Source: Halobacteriales archaeon QS_8_69_26 (GTDB lineage: Archaea; Halobacteriota; Halobacteria; Halobacteriales; SW-7-71-33). From it: a stretch of 64,000 bases of DNA. The stretch spans positions 1 through 64,000 of the forward strand of contig PXRX01000008.1 in the NCBI GenBank assembly GCA_003023195.1. Direction: 5' to 3'. The first letter of the stretch is position 1. The number at the start of each line of letters is the position of its first letter. Below are positions 62,732 through 64,000 of the stretch, one piece after another. Position numbers and translations under genes: made by a program. The notes beneath the pieces were generated by a model. That model was not told the DNA's origin. It did no database searches and saw only the letters and a program-made list of their open reading frames with translations.

Positions 62732-63667
62732 CTAGTCGCGCCGCCAGCGCCAGACGGCGGCCCCGACGCCGCCGATTGGGATCCCGAACGCGAGCAGGAA
62801 CGGGGCCGCGTACGCCAGCGTCACGACCGCGCCCCGGACGAAGACGACCAGCGTGTTCACCGAGTCGGCGAACGCGCCGACGACCGACCGCTCGTGGAAC
62901 GCCTGCTGTTCCTCCTCCTCTTCTTCCTCCGGTTCGGGGTCGGGTTCGGGCTCTTCCAGTTTCACGGTCAGCGTCGAGTAGGCCACCTTGTCCTCCAGGG
63001 ACCGCTTCTTCGCCTCCAGGCGCTCTATCTCGCCCTGGATCTCCGAGAGGCGTTCCTCCAGGCGGAGGAGTTCCTGGGTGGTGTTGGCCTGGTCGTAGAA
63101 CTCCCGGACCCGCTCTCGCTCCCGCCGGAGGTTCTCCAGGCGGGCCTCCAGGTCGACCAGCTGGTCGCTGACGTCCTTCGCCTGGGTCCGTTCGGAGACG
63201 ACCGTCCCCTCGTCCCTGACGGCCGCTAGCAGGTCGGTGAACCGGTCGGCGGGCACCCGGAGGACGACCTGTCCGGTGGTCCAGGTCCGGTTCCCCTCAC
63301 GGTTGAGCGTCTGCTGGGAGTCGCTGACGAACCCGCCCATGCCCCGGGCCGTCGCAACGAGGCTGGTCCGGGACGCGTCGTAGTCCTCGACCTCGACGTT
63401 CACCGTCCCGGTCCGTATCACCGCCTGGCGGGCCGCCGGCGATTTCGCGTCGGGCGATCCCGACTGGTCCGCGTTCGGTTCCCCGCCGCCCCCGTCGTCG
63501 GGTGGTGCCCCTTCCATCGCCTCTTGCTGGTCCGCCTTCATCGCCGCTTCCGTGTTCGCTCCGTCGTCGCCGGGGGCGTCGCTCGCACCGTCGGACCCGA
63601 GCCCCGAGCAACCGGCCAGCACCAGACACGCCGCGAGCAGTACCGTTGCGATCGTCCTCCGCTTCAT
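62732..63667 (-). CDS. DUF4349 membrane-anchored lipoprotein
   Basis: 311-residue protein. Lipoprotein signal MKRRTIATVLLAACLVLAGC (Cys20), an acidic linker, the DUF4349 core (RQAVIRTGTVNVEVEDYDASRTSLVATARGMGGFVSDSQQ, GQVVLRVPADRFTDLLAAV), a long coiled coil (about residues 160-250: LVDLEARLENLRRERERVREFYDQ, LRLEERLSEIQGEIERLEAKKRSLEDKV), an acidic stretch and a C-terminal membrane helix. Function in Halobacteria is unknown; a role in sensing or the cell envelope is assumed by analogy. Confidence 0.87.
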   Translation of the reverse strand: MKRRTIATVLLAACLVLAGCSGLGSDGASDAPGDDGANTEAAMKADQQEAMEGAPPDDGGGGEPNADQSGSPDAKSPAARQAVIRTGTVNVEVEDYDASRTSLVATARGMGGFVSDSQQTLNREGNRTWTTGQVVLRVPADRFTDLLAAVRDEGTVVSERTQAKDVSDQLVDLEARLENLRRERERVREFYDQANTTQELLRLEERLSEIQGEIERLEAKKRSLEDKVAYSTLTVKLEEPEPDPEPEEEEEEEQQAFHERSVVGAFADSVNTLVVFVRGAVVTLAYAAPFLLAFGIPIGGVGAAVWRWRRD

Positions 63668-64000
63668 GTGAGACTTCCACATGGGGAACCGACTAAGTAC
63701 CAGCGTAGGCTGAAAGAACGATTTACGCCAGACCCCTCGGGTGATCAGGTTTCCGGCCGTCGGATGAGGGTCTCTCGGGGGTCGGCGGTGGCGGGATACG
63801 AACACCGAGCCGCTTGTCTCTACCGGGTCGTCTGGATAATTACCGGACCGGAAGAATACCGCGAAATGAATGTCCACGGTTCCGCGTACCTCTGAACTCA
63901 CTTACTTTCCGTCCGGCCGCAGTCTCGGTTCGCACGCGCGCCGTTCTGTGTCCTGGGGACGAAACTGCCGACGATCTACTATCGGATCCCTGCCTTGCGG
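63668..64000. other. Terminal spacer without recognised genes
   Basis: Promoter region of the DUF4349 gene (a TACTTAG-like element on the minus strand at about 63692-63699), then about 300 bases of mixed composition with slightly lower GC. Only trivial ORFs are seen up to the window edge; a gene may start beyond it. Confidence 0.45.

Overview
The window is chromosomal DNA from a halophilic archaeon (class Halobacteria), most likely a Natrialbales/Haloarculales-type genome. The evidence is very high GC, strongly acidic proteins, TATA-box promoters placed about 27-30 bases before start codons (leaderless transcripts), Tat signals with lipoboxes, and typical archaeal genes: SRP54/FtsY, L39e-L31e-aIF6-LX-prefoldin, the proteasome beta subunit, Cdc48 and PurO. 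No rRNA, CRISPR array or replication origin is visible.

Layout. 1-1.5 kb: a frameshifted IS1595-type transposase beside a one-pass membrane protein. 1.6-6 kb: membrane protein, TIM-barrel isomerase, glucose-6-phosphate dehydrogenase (azf), then a truncated alpha/beta hydrolase running into a deleted MFS gene. 6.3-10.3 kb: spermidine/putrescine-type ABC operon potA-D-B-C with an internally deleted ATPase. 10.4-11.1 kb: intron-containing tRNA-Gln(CTG) next to an HNH/homing-endonuclease-repeat protein. 11.3-16 kb: purO, small conserved proteins, HAD hydrolase, two bPH-domain proteins. 16.5-23.8 kb: 2-oxoacid dehydrogenase genes (E2 broken, E1 beta, E1 alpha), two zinc-ribbon membrane paralogues, lipA and lpdA. 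23.9-33.6 kb: subtilase, SRP54, two M48 proteases, cupins, a Bat-like regulator, OsmC, a SAMP remnant and a ZIP transporter. 33.7-36.7 kb: the translation/secretion cluster ending in ftsY. 37-45.5 kb: methyltransferase, MFS half, USP, psmB, rimI, AKR remnant, a CtaA-CtaB fusion and an ABC-2 exporter. 45.8-48.2 kb: a 46-residue hydrophobic peptide gene tail to tail with a CHAT-domain (caspase-fold) protein. 48.3-64 kb: EamA transporter, Ig-like surface protein, lipoproteins, GNAT, Cdc48, LarC, beta-propeller lipoprotein, MTH865-like protein, malate dehydrogenase, a frameshifted two-module lipoprotein, a zinc-ribbon protein and a DUF4349 lipoprotein.

Functional links. lipA makes the lipoyl cofactor used by the E1/E2/E3 complex that lpdA completes. 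SRP54 and FtsY are the two GTPases of the signal recognition pathway. CtaA/CtaB make heme A, and the adjacent membrane protein and ABC exporter may serve respiratory assembly.

Two themes stand out. First, an unusual number of non-essential genes carry deletions, truncations or frameshifts while the core genes are intact. Second, spacers hold many locus-specific minisatellites and copies of gene 3' ends, plus two copies of a MITE-like element with 8-bp terminal inverted repeats. The best candidate for an undescribed system is the CHAT protease/small peptide pair at 45.8-48.2 kb.
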